From Pagrus major (Eukaryota > Chordata > Actinopteri > Spariformes > Sparidae): DNA of 64,000 nt. The stretch spans positions 5,768,484-5,832,483 of the forward strand of contig NC_133218.1 in the NCBI RefSeq assembly GCF_040436345.1, in the 5' to 3' direction. Positions 1 to 14,100 of the stretch are shown here, one piece after another; positions within the stretch are counted from its first letter, which is position 1, and each line of letters opens with the position of its first letter. The notes beneath the pieces are model-generated. The model ran no database searches. It saw only the letters and a list, made by a program, of their open reading frames with translations, and was not told the origin of the DNA. Position numbers and translations under genes: made by a program.

Positions 1-667
1 CCTTCAGACGCCCTGCAGGGACAAATTACCTTTTTTTTATGTTAAGTTTCGTAGGAAAGGGACTGTAAAATCTGCCACATCATTTTCTCTGTCAATTCAC
101 AGGGGTTGCACCATGTAAATCCCCTTCAAGAGGCTGACAAACAGGGCAGTGACGTGCACAGACTCTCTAAGGGCAGGGGCAAAATAGAATGAATGAATGA
201 AAAGTGATGAATATGACTTTATACCACAGATATACACAAGTTTACACTAGAGGGGGACGATTCTGTGTGGTTTTCTGGGATTGAAGGGTCAAATTTATTT
301 GACATGGTTTTCATGTCAATTATTTTATTTATTTTTTTTTACATTTTGACCATAATTGCATGATGCTTCCTAAACATCCTGCTTTTGTATTTTACTTATT
401 ATTTTGTTATTTTCATCCTTTAAATGTTGCCATAATGCAGGAAACACAGTCCTTGAAACTTTTTTGAGGGTTGGGTCCTGGAACCCTGCTTTGGTTTGAA
501 ATCCTCCCAATTTTTGAGGTCTCGAGGTTGGCAAGTATGAAAGGGGCATCTAAGGTGTAAACAGAAGATTACAGTCATAAACCTCTACGTCAAAGAATAC
601 TTAAAACTAAATACGTTGGGCAGAAGCACTTGAGACGACCACAGAAAGCTTCATTTAATACAAATAC
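1..667. other. Intergenic DNA downstream of smad6
   Basis: No coding exon is visible. The stretch is AT-rich. Around 510-540 a segment ending in 'ggttggcaagtatg' resembles the ends of DNA-transposon relics common in fish; that resemblance is from memory and not tested. The end of the smad6 transcript probably falls at about 640-660. Confidence 0.5.
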
Positions 668-673
668 TTTATT
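668..673 (-). terminator. smad6: Poly(A) signal of smad6
   Basis: TTTATT on the plus strand reads AATAAA on the minus strand, 317 bases beyond the smad6 stop codon. The 3' UTR between it and the stop (674-989) is strongly AU-rich, including an ATTTA-containing stretch near 851-856, which would suit a short-lived regulator mRNA. Other AATAAA copies occur further downstream (for example near 294), so the site actually used is inferred. Confidence 0.55.
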
Positions 674-989
674 GACAACGTGTGTATGGCATACTTTTTG
701 ATGGAATTGCTAAAACATGAGAACATAAACCAGGTTTGTTTTATTTGAACAGTTTACAAAATGACACTGAGAAACTGTAATGCATATATAGAATCAAAAG
801 TGCATATTCTTGTTCCTTTTACTTTGTCCATATACACATTACACTATACATAAATAATTGCATTGTAAAAATGACTCAAGTATTTACATGTATAATATAT
901 TTTATATAATATATAAACTTTATATTAAATCTAGGTAGATTACAATAAGGATACTGGGTCAGGTGAGTCTGTGAGTGTCTGTCTGTGTG

Positions 990-1636
990 CTATCTGTGGT
1001 TGTTGAGTAGCACCTCCAGCCAGCACGGACAGGAAGTGATGAACTGTCTGGAGTAGCAGGGGCCCCATCCTTTAGCGAAACTGATGCGAACACTGTGGGG
1101 GTCCCAGGGCCCCTCCTGGCTCTCCGGCTTCACGCCGTGCTCCGCCATCCAGCTGGAGCGCTCATAGTCAAACACCTTGAGGGAGAAGCCCGGCATCACC
1201 CTCTTCACACTCAGCCCCCGGGCACTGGGCGGGTCCAGAGTGGGCGAGTGGACGAACACCGGGTGCTGGCTGCGGTTGTACACCCACACTCCGTCCGGCT
1301 CGCGGCTCAGCACAATGCCGTAGCCGATTTTACTGCGAATCTGCTGCACACTGCTGCTGCTGCTGCTGCTGTTCCCTCCGCTTCCATGGCTGGGATGTCC
1401 ATGAAGACCTGATGTGCCGTGTCCGCCCGGGTCCTCCCGGCGGCTGTGGTAGGCGTTGGCATGGAGCTGGCCGAGGCAGAGGCCCGTGCCCTGAGGTAGG
1501 TCATAGAAGATGTTGAGCGAAGGCTCGTAGGCTGGATAGAGGCGACCCACGCGCGTTCGATGCTCCCAGTAGGCGACGCTGCACCAGTGAGAGCGATGTC
1601 CGCTGGAAGTCGAGGAGCCGATGGAGGTACCAGTGT
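990..1636 (-). CDS. smad6: smad6 coding exon 4 (MH2 domain)
   Basis: The acceptor CAG|ACACTGG is preceded by a TTTTCTTCTCCT tract, and the exon ends at TAG (990-992). It encodes residues 291-505, including the entire MH2 domain: [16 protein letters not shown] at the start, [36 protein letters not shown] and the C-terminal [14 protein letters not shown]. As in other inhibitory SMADs there is no C-terminal SSXS phosphorylation motif. The stretch at 1338-1463 (residues 349-390) is rich in Gly, His and Ser and is about 30 residues longer than the matching loop of human SMAD6. A CTG trinucleotide run there encodes seven serines. Confidence 0.95.
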
Positions 1637-4067
1637 CTGAGGAGAAGAAAAGAGGAGGAAGGATTAATGTTTGCAAAGTATTGAGTACTTATTTTTCTGA
1701 CAACTTTTGACTTTCCTCCCTATATTTGATCAGAAATATCTGTACATTTGTTCAACCTATCAGTGCAAGACAAAAAAACCTAAAAGACAAGATGGGAACA
1801 GACAGAGAGGGAGATTCAAACTGGGAGAAAAGGCTTGTCAGTGTCGCGTTGGGAGGTGTCTGAGAGGAAGAAAAGAGGAAGAAGAATTAATGTTTACAAT
1901 TTCTGATGACATTAATTCCTCTTGAGGGGAGGGGAATGATGTGTTAAAGGGGAGGATGGGAGAGGAAGTCCTCAAGAAAGCATGAGCCACACTTATGGAT
2001 GCTCATTCTCTGTTTTCGGTTACTATCTGATTACAAGGGCCTGAATCATCGATATTATTACCCAACATTATTATTAAGAATAGTGGTGAGTCATGTATCG
2101 TGATTTATGAGGAGTTTACATCATCAGTGGGACTTTGTGGTGTTTCATCACCATGAAATACCACAAAACAAGTGTTTCTTCACACTTTATGACTTAATTA
2201 GATGCATGTTAAAAGACAAGACCATTTATTATTTAATGGGTGCCCAGACTTTTTCCCTTGGAGGGCCAAAACTGAAGCTTAATAGTGGGTCAGGGGCCAA
2301 AAACAAACACCTGCTGTATTATATTATTAAGATGCAAAGTGGAACTAGGATCCTAAGTTCCCTTAATCGACCGTCGCTCTAATTAGGGAACCTACATATT
2401 TAAAGAGAACTTTTCCTCTTCCACAAAAATAACACACGTTAACAGTGATTTATGTCACTTTTTCAACAGAAACATCCAACATTCTGACGGGTACTCAAAA
2501 CACACTCAAAATGAATAGTTTTCATGTGCATTCCTCAAAACAACAGTAGCGAGCCATAGAGGGATTTCATTTTCATTTACTTGACAAAAGAAAATAATTC
2601 ATCCAACTGATTAATGTGCAGAATCCAGTACAACCTTTAACCCGGAGCCCCGCAAATGGAATGTGATTCACAAAATAAAAGAAAAACGTACAAAAAAGTA
2701 ACACTTTGCGTCTGCATAAGCCCACAGTACAGTGTGTCTTAACTTTACTGGAGGGAGAACTCACCATTCCTCCAAAAGATATTCCCTCAGTTAAAGTATA
2801 CAAGTATACTTGGCAAAGTACTTAAAGGTATCAAAAGTTAAAGTACTCACTTTGCAGTAAAATGTTCCCTGTTATCAGTGTTTTACATCTGATGTTTCTG
2901 GATTAATATTTCTGCTAAATTAATGTGAATGTTGCATTTTCCTGCTGCTAAAAAACTGTAATCGTAAAAGAAGCTATTAAGTAACTAAAACTGTCTGATG
3001 CAGTAAATTCGGTCGATAAAAATATCTGCCTGTTCGATGTAGTGGACTACAAGCATAATGAAAATACTTCAGTACAAGTACCTCAGATATTTAAGTGCAG
3101 TAGTTGAGTGAATGTACTTCGCCACATTCCACCACTGTTTGTGATTCACATTTCCGCACTCATTAAACCACTCAGTGACCCCTCAAGCGTCAGCCTTCAC
3201 CATGTTTCTTCACTCATTTATTCATGCTTCTCCTCACTCATCTGAGACTAAACTGCCAACACTGAACAGCCCACTTCCTCCTCTGACATCCCTCATCATC
3301 TCCCTCCATCACACTCCTTCAGGTCCGGAGTTAAAGAGGAGGTGGAGAGCGGTGGAGAGAGGAGTCGGGGGGTGGGGGGTGGAAAGCATTCAGCTCTCTG
3401 TCAACCAAGCGCAAGCCCATGAACCCTTGAACCCCCAGCCCTCATGCTATCAGCTCACATTAACTCCCACACAGAGTGATGCCATTATTTTGCTCCAGAG
3501 ACTCTATTGACACAGAGGATTTAAAGACCCATGTGCCTGTGGCCCCATTCCTTTCATATTCTCAGAGAGCACCCCCTCTTCATCCACCAGGGGCTGGGAC
3601 GGCTGCGGCGCTTCTCCCGTTAACAAGCTGCTGCGTTTGGGTGATACAAGACTGAGATTAGGCTAGGTGTGTTATGTTTGCACAGCGGCCATTTTTGTTT
3701 CGGGGGGGATGGGGGTAGAAGAGGTGGTGGTGGTACGCGGAGCTGCTGGGAAGAGGAGGAGGAGGAGATGTGTGTGGGTGTTTGTACGCAAACACAAGCA
3801 CACACACACACACACACTAGATGATGAGATAGGGCCTCACACAAGCACACGTACACACACAAATTGGGCCCTCTGATCCAAACAGTATGACTATAACACA
3901 CACACACACACACAAAATTGCACTTCTCATCTGAGGCCCACGTGTGTCATTAGTGAATTCCAGGCTGGCAACTCCTGCGGTCTGGAGTTTTTTACAGCTC
4001 TCCAATAAGAGAGCAGGCTGCTCAGCTCGCAGGATCTCTCTCTTTCTCTCACTCTATCTCTTCCTGA

Positions 4068-4099
<32 letters not shown>

Positions 4100-7000
4100 T
4101 AAAAACACACACACTTTTACAAGCCATGCTCTTCCCTGTAATAAGGTAACACAAACATGTCTGGGGAAACACAGGGAGACTTTATGAGCTCACGATCAAA
4201 TTAATTCCCAGGACATAAAACAAACTGGGACTTTTTAGGGTTTTTTAGACTTGGTGCACTTTAATTTCTGTCATATAATGAATGATGCTGCAGAAGATAT
4301 AGTATTAAATCCTGGCTTTTAAGTTTTTAATGCATTCAGTGTTAGTGTACTGCAAAAGAGAGAGGCCTAAACTCAAGAATATGATATGATTCAAGAGCTG
4401 TGATAAGTCGACTGAAAGAAATTTGCAATAATTGATTAGTTGTTGAGGTTTTTTGGTTCCAGATTTATGACTGATGATGATGATGAAGACTCTTTGGGTT
4501 TTGGACTCTTGGTTTCACAGAAAAAGTGACCCGAAGATGTAAATTTGGGCTTTGGCAACTTGTTTTGACATTTTACGAACTAAACACTAATCGATTCATC
4601 GTGAAAACAATCAGCAGATTGATCGAAAATGAAAATAATCTCAATCAAGACTTCAATATAAAGTTCACTCAATAATGAAAATGGTCAAAACATGCTGGCT
4701 TTATTAATGATTGCCCTTTGTAGTGCCTGGATTGCATTTGGTACCCTTTTCTCCCATTTTCCACGAGCACCCGACCCAATTTTTGCTTGCACTGTGTTGA
4801 ATAGAGCAACTGTCATCTTCTCTTTTTTTCAGGTATCAAATATTGTTTTTTTTAGATGTGCAATATGTAGGAATTTTAGTTGAAAACATTAAAGAAATCG
4901 CTAAAATTATCAACAGGAAGACAAAACAGTCGTGACAGTTATGCAGAAGTTAGCATGGTAATCGGATAGCCCTAACCCATCCAACCTTACTTTCCACTTA
5001 TATCTCTTTGTCTTCTGTCACGTGTAATTGTTCATAAATCTTCTCAGGGAGCATTGAGAGACAAATAAAAAGTCTTGAAAGTTTAAAAGGTCATCAAAAG
5101 GCTGTAAACAGACAAATGTCACATTAAACATTAGCACCAGAGTCTTCTGGAGATCGACTGATAAGCTGTGAAGTATGAAACACTCAATCATGATTTCCAG
5201 CGTTTGGCAGCGCGAGTGGTACAGCATGTCATGTTTAATGTTTCTGGCACCGTCCTTAGTGTCATCATGCTCAGCCTGGCTATCATCCAGCTAAAGGTAT
5301 AATGAGCTCGTGTGAGAATGGCGAGGGAGGGGGGGGGGGGAGGAAGGGAGGAGGACGGCCGACGTCTTCAATGGAATTTTTTAAAGGCGGGTTCAAGCTG
5401 GAGGTTATCAGTATGTTTATGTTCGAGCGGAGGAAGTCGAAAAACTGTGTGCGACTGCGTGAACGTGCATGCCTGCGTCTGTATGTGAGGGCTGGCAGCA
5501 ATTACGCCGTCCTGCAAGCGTTTAGGCCGACCACCATTTAACAGCTCTGTTTACCAATTAGATAAGTAGCCTTTGTTATTTCATTTCAAAATCACTGTCT
5601 GTTAGTGCCAATCTCATCGAAACAGCCAGTACGCTTTACGGTTGTTTTTATCCGCAGCCTGAACAAAGGTGGAGAGATAAAGTGGAGGAATGTAAAACAA
5701 ACAACAGCTGTAATTAAATCACAGGCATCCACATCTTATATGTCAGGACCAGGTTTGTTTGTGGGCTGATAAAAAGCAGTAGCAATCACAGTTCAGAGGT
5801 CAGACAGTCGGTTTCCTGCCGGCTCCACACAGACTGTCAACTCCAAACAATAATAGCAACACTTTCCTCTTTCTTTTCCTCGCTTCTCCCATCACAACAG
5901 AACAGTTGGACATTTCGGGAAATACTCATATTCACTTTCTTGCTGAGAGTGTGATGAGAAGAATGATACAACGCTCAAGTCTGTACAGTAAATATGAAGC
6001 TACAGCCAGCAGATGGTTAGCTCAGCTTAGCATAAAGACTGGAAACAGGGGGAAACAGCTAGCCTGGCTCCGTCTAATAGTAACAAAGTGTTGAAACAAC
6101 AATTTGTAGTTTTATGGGGCGTTGTGCACCAGATTATTTGTTCACACGGAGCAGTGACAGCTTGGAGTGTTTGCATTTTGCTCACTGTGATGACAAGACT
6201 CCAGGAAGTCACTCAACTGATCCTCTGTACTCTCTTTAATTGTGCAAATTAAATAAACAGGGCAAAACATGTTTATTAGAGTCCTTTTACACTAGACAAA
6301 TGGCCCACTAACATCTGGCTTTTGTCTTCAATGTGAAAAGGTATAATCGACATTCATTCCTGGGTTAAATGACTCTGAAGCAATTGCAGGAATTCATCGG
6401 CTCCATCTCCGATTCGATACCTGTGATTGACACATGACAACCAGGTGGACACAGTTCAAGCAGGGCTCGACTACTGTTCACTTGATGTTGAGTTTGAAAA
6501 AGAGACTGAGCTAAAGGTTATTCAAAAAAGTAACCATCATAACATGGTCAGTGGCCTCCATGCTGCTTTCCGTTTCCTATTTTCCAGCACGCTTTTGACG
6601 TTGAATGTGACACATCAGAAAAAACAAAACAAAAGAAAAAACAAAAGGAAACAGAAAGGCAAACTCGTCTACTGGCAAAGGGAAAAGTGTTTTGTTTTAT
6701 TTTGCAGGTTCATGCTACATCAACCGAGAAACACAGACCCAAACTGTTATAGTAAGTGTGCTGTTTACAGAGCTGACGTGAAGCGAAATATATCCTTTTA
6801 ACTCGCTACACCCGAGCGCACGTATGGTGTTGGGTTGTGTGAGCCTACAAGGCAAAACAAGATTGTTTCGTTTTTTGAACAATATCTTCAGTTTTTGGAC
6901 CCAGCACTACGCTGTGAATCTCAAACTTTTCAAGTTCAATGTCAGGTTTAATGCTGACAGGAGGATCAAGACCCCAAATTTGAAAAGGCCGTGCACACCT

Positions 7001-8039
7001 CACACAAAAATATACAACTAGAAAACTGGCCGATTTTCATGCTTTACGCTTAACATGTTCAGTGTAGCCAGAGGTGCTCGTAGGTGGATTTTTCCCTGTG
7101 AACAGAGCCAGGCTAGCTGTTTCCCCGTTTCCTGTCTTGATGCTAAGCTAAGCTTAACTGGCTGTAACTTCATGTATACAGACAAACCTGAAGGTGGGAT
7201 CAATTCTGTCATTAAATTCTCGGCCAAAAAACAAATAAACATATTTCCCCAAACTTTTCCTGTAAACTCGCTGCACTTCCTCTCTCCCTCCAGTCTGAGC
7301 AGTGGAGGCTTCCTCCTGCTAACCTTAACCTGCACAGAGAGGAAGAAAGTTGGGGGGGGGGGGGGGAGTAGAGGAGTAAAAAAAAAAAAATAGAAGAGAG
7401 AGAGGGAGAGAGAGAGAGACTGGGTGAAAGAGGGAGCGGGAAAATGAGAGGGAGAGAGGGAGAGAACCTGCCAAGCATAACCAGCATTCACGGAAAAAAT
7501 GAAGAGAGAGAAAGAGACTGTGAGAAAGAGAGGGAGGGAGGGAGACCCTCGTCTTTCATCCATTGCCAAGGATTAGATTCCCCTCCAGTTATTAGACTCT
7601 TCCACTGTGCTGAAAGAAGTGGGTGGGTTGGGGAGAGGGGAGGAGGAGGGGAGGGAGTGTCGGGGGGGACAGAGGGACGAGAAGGGAGGCTAGAATTCAG
7701 CTACTGACCATTGTCGCTCGCCTCTGAGATGCTTTGTTTTGATTCAACTTCCTCAAATTTCCCCCTTAAGATCGAAAAAAAACTTGAAATAAAATAAAAA
7801 TGGGGGGGGGGGGGTGGGGGGGGGGAGAAAACACCCCTCCCTGGCTACAAATGGTAGGTTCTGTGTTGTTTGAGACAACTATCATTACAGAGCAACTTCA
7901 ATCCAGCAAGCCACATTTAAGCTGGCGTCTCGACTATCTCTGCCATCAGAGGGCTGCGTTATCGCCAGACATGGGCTTTACAGTCGAACACAACGGGGCT
8001 CTCGCTCACAAACACACACACACACATTCTTGCACGCAT

Positions 8040-8101
<62 letters not shown>

Positions 8102-11100
8102 CTTCCCTCTCTTTTTCCATTATAAAGTGGATTTTGTGATGACGCCTGCCTGCAGCGTGCAACAAGACATCTTTCCCTGCTTCTCGGATAATAACACAAG
8201 ACATACAACTCTCAAACAGCGATCCATCATTTCATACAAACAGACGACCACATTCCTTGAACCTGCAGGTCAACTGAGCCGCAGGAAAGTTACAGCCTGC
8301 CCCGGTAAAATTCCTAGGAAGACGTGTTCGGAGGCAGTTTGGAAAGCTCCTCCAAGAGGAAGAGAGAAAGTAACCAGTTTCCTGCATTTCTGCTGCTGCT
8401 ACTTCAAAGTGCCAGAAAACTTAAGCCAAGGACTGTCTCAGGATTGCATACATCATCCTGGACAAACTCTGCTGCCATGTTGTATATCATCCACTGAGAC
8501 GTCCAGGACATGTTGTGCCGTGTGCATTAAACTACTGCAAATTTAAATTGAGCAGATTTTGATGTTTTCAGTTCGGCTGCATGATTACAGTTAAAGAAAC
8601 AGTTTGCTTGTCAACTTGCTGACTGTTCTTCTCTGAAAACTGTCACTTTGGAAATAAAATGTGGTTTGAGCTGATATTACCCATAGATTAGAAACTTAAT
8701 TGATTATGTACCATTGTTGACATTGTTCCTCTGTTATTTAGTTAAAAATTACTTCTGAAATTGTCAGCACTTTCACACTCTAAAACACATCTATAGATAA
8801 ACACATGGTGTCCTGGTGGTCGAGTAAGATGCAAACATGCAAATAATATTTGTTGCTTGTCATCATGGTTTTATCTTCTTGTTTGTCTTGTCTCTTCATA
8901 CAGTTGGCCTTTCAAATAAAGGCCAAAAAGTAAATACAAGTATCTTGAAATATGGATATGTTCCCTTGCTTTTAATCAGACTTCACTAGAACTGCATTAC
9001 ACGATTATTTTCATCATCAATCAATGTGTTGATTATGTGATATCAATGTGCTTTTGAGTATTGGGTATGTATTGGGTTGCAAAGCATGTTTAGCATGCTG
9101 ACCAGCTGGCTGCAGCCCATTCTGGTCCAAATAGTTTGTGCTAGCAGTGTAAAAACCAAAGCTTCTCCAGTGCTTCAAGCTCCCAGTCTGGACTGCTAGC
9201 TGCATGGCTAACTGAGCTAACTAGCTAAGGGCAGCTAGAGTTAGCAGCAGTTGGCAGCTACTTTGATTTGCTGCCCCCTATTTGTTGTGAGTATGAATTC
9301 AAACAGGTGGACAATTGTTACATATTGCATCTTTAACATTAGGAGAAAAAGTAAGAAATGAATCCAGAGGATCGGTGCTCCTCAAGGGAAACTGTTGACA
9401 TTTTGTTTTTGGTTCAATTGCAAAACTCAGAATAAGGAAAATTTACAAAATAATGCAGTTCCTGTAAAGGCACTGATTCAGCTGTTGTCCAAATGCTCAG
9501 GTTCGGTGACTCCAGCACAAAGCTCTCATTGGTGCAGCTTGTTTTTTGCACAACAACCTTGCCACTGGAGATCGAGAATTTGGTAGTGAGTGCAACATTT
9601 TCTGCAGGTAAATGCTAAGAAAACACAAGCTGCTCTGACGCATGAAAAACATCCCTTACAAGTGAAGATTGACAATTATCAAGCAATAGACGAGGAACTT
9701 GAATACTGACGACGCACTGCAGCTATTATTATTCCTATTTGACAGCTAACTACCTCACCAGAGGGCTTTATTAGCTTAATGAGCTAAAACTTACTGTGTG
9801 TTCTCAGCTGGTGGGACAACCTCTTTGATTTTGGAAACTGAATTAATCTAAATAGAACTGACTGACTGACTGGATTGCTGAAGCAAGTTTATTTCCAACT
9901 GCAACTGTTTTTAGTGCAACTTAGCAGGAGGAGGGTGGGGCTGGAGCCTAAATTATACTTCTACAGTACATTAAGGTGTCACAGCAGCTACAGCATGAAG
10001 TGATTTATTGTTCTGCAGAGAATCTCCTCAATGTTGCTGCACCAGTGTTAAAGTAGATTGTTTGATCGATCGCGGTGCATTCCTGCTATTCCTGATGTGA
10101 CCGTGTTCATTCATTCTACTTGTGACAGAAAAGGATGGAAACGATCACATCAAAGTCAAAGTTTGAGCTGGAAATGTCATTGCTAGAAGAGGATGAGCTA
10201 AGATGTTGAGCATTTTTGATAACATTCAGCCTGCTGCATGTTGTCTGCACGATCAACGAAACACAGCAGCTCAATCACAGTTCATGTTCAGCCCCTATAA
10301 CATGTGGTTACATTTTCTGAGAGGTGCAGACAAAACCTTGTCTTTTACCTACAGAGGCACTGCAGCAGAGACTTAAATCAGCCTTGATCGAGACACACTT
10401 TACTGCTTCACAAAAGAAGATCCTTTATTTCTTAAGAATAACCAGACTTTAGTTTTGCACAAACTCCTTCAAGAAAGATGATTTAACTCTGAACAGAGAC
10501 ACAAAAGCAGACAGAGAGAAGCAGAGCCGTGCAGTTGACAAGCCTCCCCTCCCAACACATTCCTGGACAGGCCCTCTTCCTCGACACTTCCTCCCCCCGC
10601 TCAGCCAGTCACTGGGGTCAAGTTGACAAGTCTCTCATTGAGCCTCACGTGGTCCGACTATATGGCCTTCACTCCTCACAACATAATTACACGCATTTAT
10701 TGGTGGAATGGATCCATTTGTTCCACTATGAAGAAGGAATTATGAAATTCCTTCTAAAACTTGATTTGGGAGAATTTGAAACTCTCTCAATGCAGACACA
10801 CTGATATGTGGACTGATAACACAATGCACAATCACTATACATAACTCAAACAGTCAGGAGGTGCAACAAGGACTGTGAAAACTAAGTGAGTAGTTGTTTC
10901 AAAGACAATTTGTATAAAAGCAAGTGCAGACACATTCTGCATGAGCGTATAAGACATTTTTTTGTATTTTTCACTAATTAAATCTGCTTTCATTTGGGAG
11001 TGAAGCAACACAACCTAACACGCTATCGATGTCCAGTATTAACTCTCCTTTCACCTCTCTTTCAGTCTCCAACAACTCCTGAGAGAAATATCTGGCTGCT

Positions 11101-14100
11101 AAATGCTCCATTATGTTCACTGGCTAGTCACTAATTAGCTTATCAGAGATTTATTGCAGAAAACAGCTACGGCCCAGCTGAAAACTACGCTAAAAACACC
11201 AAAGTTGTGGCCATAAAACCTAAACAATGATCTGAGAGATGCTGTAGAGTGAAGGGGAACTGCAGAGTCTGACGATCTGCGAGTTCATCGCTACTATAGC
11301 AACCCCTCACATGGCACATATTAAGCTGATTGATTGTTTATATTGATTTATGCTGCTTTATCCATGAAATTAAATGCATCATAAGTTTCTAACTGGTTAT
11401 AAAACCCTCTCAGTTTAATAGGACTTTATATGACCTACATAAGCAAGCAAGATAATCAGCGAGAAGATTGGCTCTTTCTGTTCATGCATTAGAGTTATTT
11501 TTAGTGCCAGTCACTGGGTCAGATTCTGATTTATCTAGGTCCAATGTGTCAGAAATTTGAAACTATTTTTTGTGACGAAGTGCTGAGGATGAACTGAAGA
11601 GTCTCACAGCCTGAGGAAAGAAGCTGCTCTGTAGTCTGGTGGTAAAGAGTTTGTTTTGTTTCGTCATCATCATATTACATATAGTTATTAATCTTACATA
11701 GATGAAACAGTAGCTCATTGCTGTGCGCCCTGTGAACAGCTGTGTTTGAAATAATATTGAATATATGGCTTGCTTTTCCTCACTTCCAAAAGAAATGCAC
11801 ATGCTAGCCATGATCTTTACTACAGGAGGAGGTAGTGCTCATGCTACTTTTGACCACAGGGGCCGCCAGAATCAACACAAAATAAGTCCCTTGTAGCTGC
11901 TTTAAGTATTCTTATTTAAGAAAATATCTATGCACCGCTCCAAATAAAAAAGTAAGACTTTTAACTGATCTTTTGTGTATGATGATCATTGTTGTGTTCG
12001 TTAAAACAATATTTTGAACAGAGATTAGTCTAAGAATCACATCACAAACAGCAAATGTTGCTTCTGTTGTGTTAATCGCACATGATTTTGCCACTGCAAA
12101 CAGTAAATCATCAGTTGATCTATTTAAATCAAATGCAGACAACTTTTAACATCAATTCAGTATGAAACAGGATCATTTTTGCACAAACATGACACACTTG
12201 CACTTATAATCTAGTCATCTTGACTTCATTCTTAGCATTTAGTAAGGATAATAAGGGAGCTAACAGAGAAATGCTGTACATCAAACACTTCAGCTTCCTG
12301 GTTTGACAAACAACTTTGGAGCAAAAGAAGTGGCATTTGATATCTCTTTAAGTGGGTTAGGGTCAGGGTTAGATTATCACATGACTGTACTCCACGATGC
12401 ACACGCATGAGTTCGCAGTTTGCAAAATCTGATAGTGAAGCTTGAATACTGTTTGTGTTTAGGTGAACTCTTGGGTGAAGCACAAAAACACACACACACA
12501 TACACAGTTGTTCTCACTTACAACAGGCAGCTACATCGCCTGAAAACCCCTGAAAATGTCACCTCCCTCAAACATACTTCAGTCTTAACTCAGCACTGCT
12601 TTCAGCGCTCGCAGCACAGGCGACAGTTTCCAACATTTCTTAGAGTCAGAGCCTGTCGACATCTGCAAAGAATCTTTAGGTTCAGCAGCATGGCAGGATT
12701 CCATTAAAAGCCAAATTGCGGGTTGGCAAAAACTCTGAGGGAACAACGGAAAGCCACAGCCAGTCCTGTAATTTAAACCTTATTTTAAATTGTGATGGCC
12801 TGACAACATGGACTGAAAGAGAGGGGGCGAGAATAAGAGTTAGAAAGACGGAGAGAAACGGGATAAGAGACTGAAAGAGAGCGAAAACGTGTGTACAACA
12901 AACAGTAGAGGCTACAAGGGCAGATGTCGAATTAACACCGATACAAAGAGCAGTAAAAGTGGAATTAAACATGAGAGGGGAAAGAGAGGGGGACAGCAAG
13001 ACAAGGGAGAAAAGCTAATAAAAACATAATGTGATTCGTCACAATCTCAGACCATGTCTACATGAGAATCAGGATTTAATCTGATGCGTAACATATCCTA
13101 AATCCATGAACTTGTTGCAATATGTCTGAAAATGTAAATGACATGCTTCTCTCAACACTTTGGTATTTGCCTGCAGACTCAATAAAGTGTTAACACAAGT
13201 TCAAGCAATGTTGCATCTATAAAGACAGAAATCCCTAAAAATGATATGAAATGTGAAAACATAAGAAACTAAAGAATGATGTGTGTTGGTGTTTGGGCGC
13301 CTCAGACACCGTCAGGTCTCTGTTGATTACTATTTTCTGGTGACCGACATGATGCTTGAGGCAGTTACATTTGTATGTTTGCCATTTTGGAAAACCAACA
13401 ATCTCAATTTGCTGTTGTTATGATTTTTCAGATTATAAAAAAAGCTCTTTGCAGCGGATGATAGACAAACAATGAGCAGGACTTTGACACCAGAAAGTGA
13501 GGTCTGCATCCTGAGTCCTGTCTGTGGTTTGACTTTGGCAACAAAGGCACTCTGGTTGAGGTTGAGGAAAAGACTGTGGTTTCTGTCAAATGTTGACAAT
13601 CACGTTGTGTTTCCCGATTTTAATCACTGCAGACATTTTCTGTATTAAACCAAGACCACAATCTTTCCTTAAACCTTGCCCAAGTGTTGGCATTGGCTAA
13701 ATGTTAACCATAAAAACTTTAATAATGCTACAGTCAGTATGAGCGGATAGTTCATATTTAATTTTGTTTTATATTTGGTTTATTTCAGTGTATGATTTCC
13801 AAAACCAGTTCTACAAAACAAATAAAACACTGAAACCCAAACTACTCACACACATTCCATGATTGGAGAAGGAGCAGGGAGAAGAAAAACTTTTAATACC
13901 TGCTCTTTTGTTAATAACAACATAACAGACTATGGTTTACTACTAGATGGTCATTTCTTTTTTTAAAACAAATCATTAGTTTTGCTAAATAAGTTGTCTT
14001 AATTCAACAATATTTGAGCAATATTGTAAGTCATTGTTCTGAGAATCTGACAGTTTCACTTGAAATGCACATCTACTTTAATGATCTTTTATTTGATCTT

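Noticed and set aside
5906-6094. 62-codon plus-strand frame
   Set aside because: Entirely inside the GCTAAGCTAAGCTAA-family repeat.
7800-8546. 248-codon open frame on the plus strand
   Set aside because: It begins in the G-rich tract, passes through the (CA)n microsatellite as His-Thr repeats, and the rest has no recognisable domain; antisense to smad6 intron 3.
12348-12372. Telomere-like 'gggttagggtcagggttag'
   Set aside because: Only about three imperfect units; not an interstitial telomeric array.
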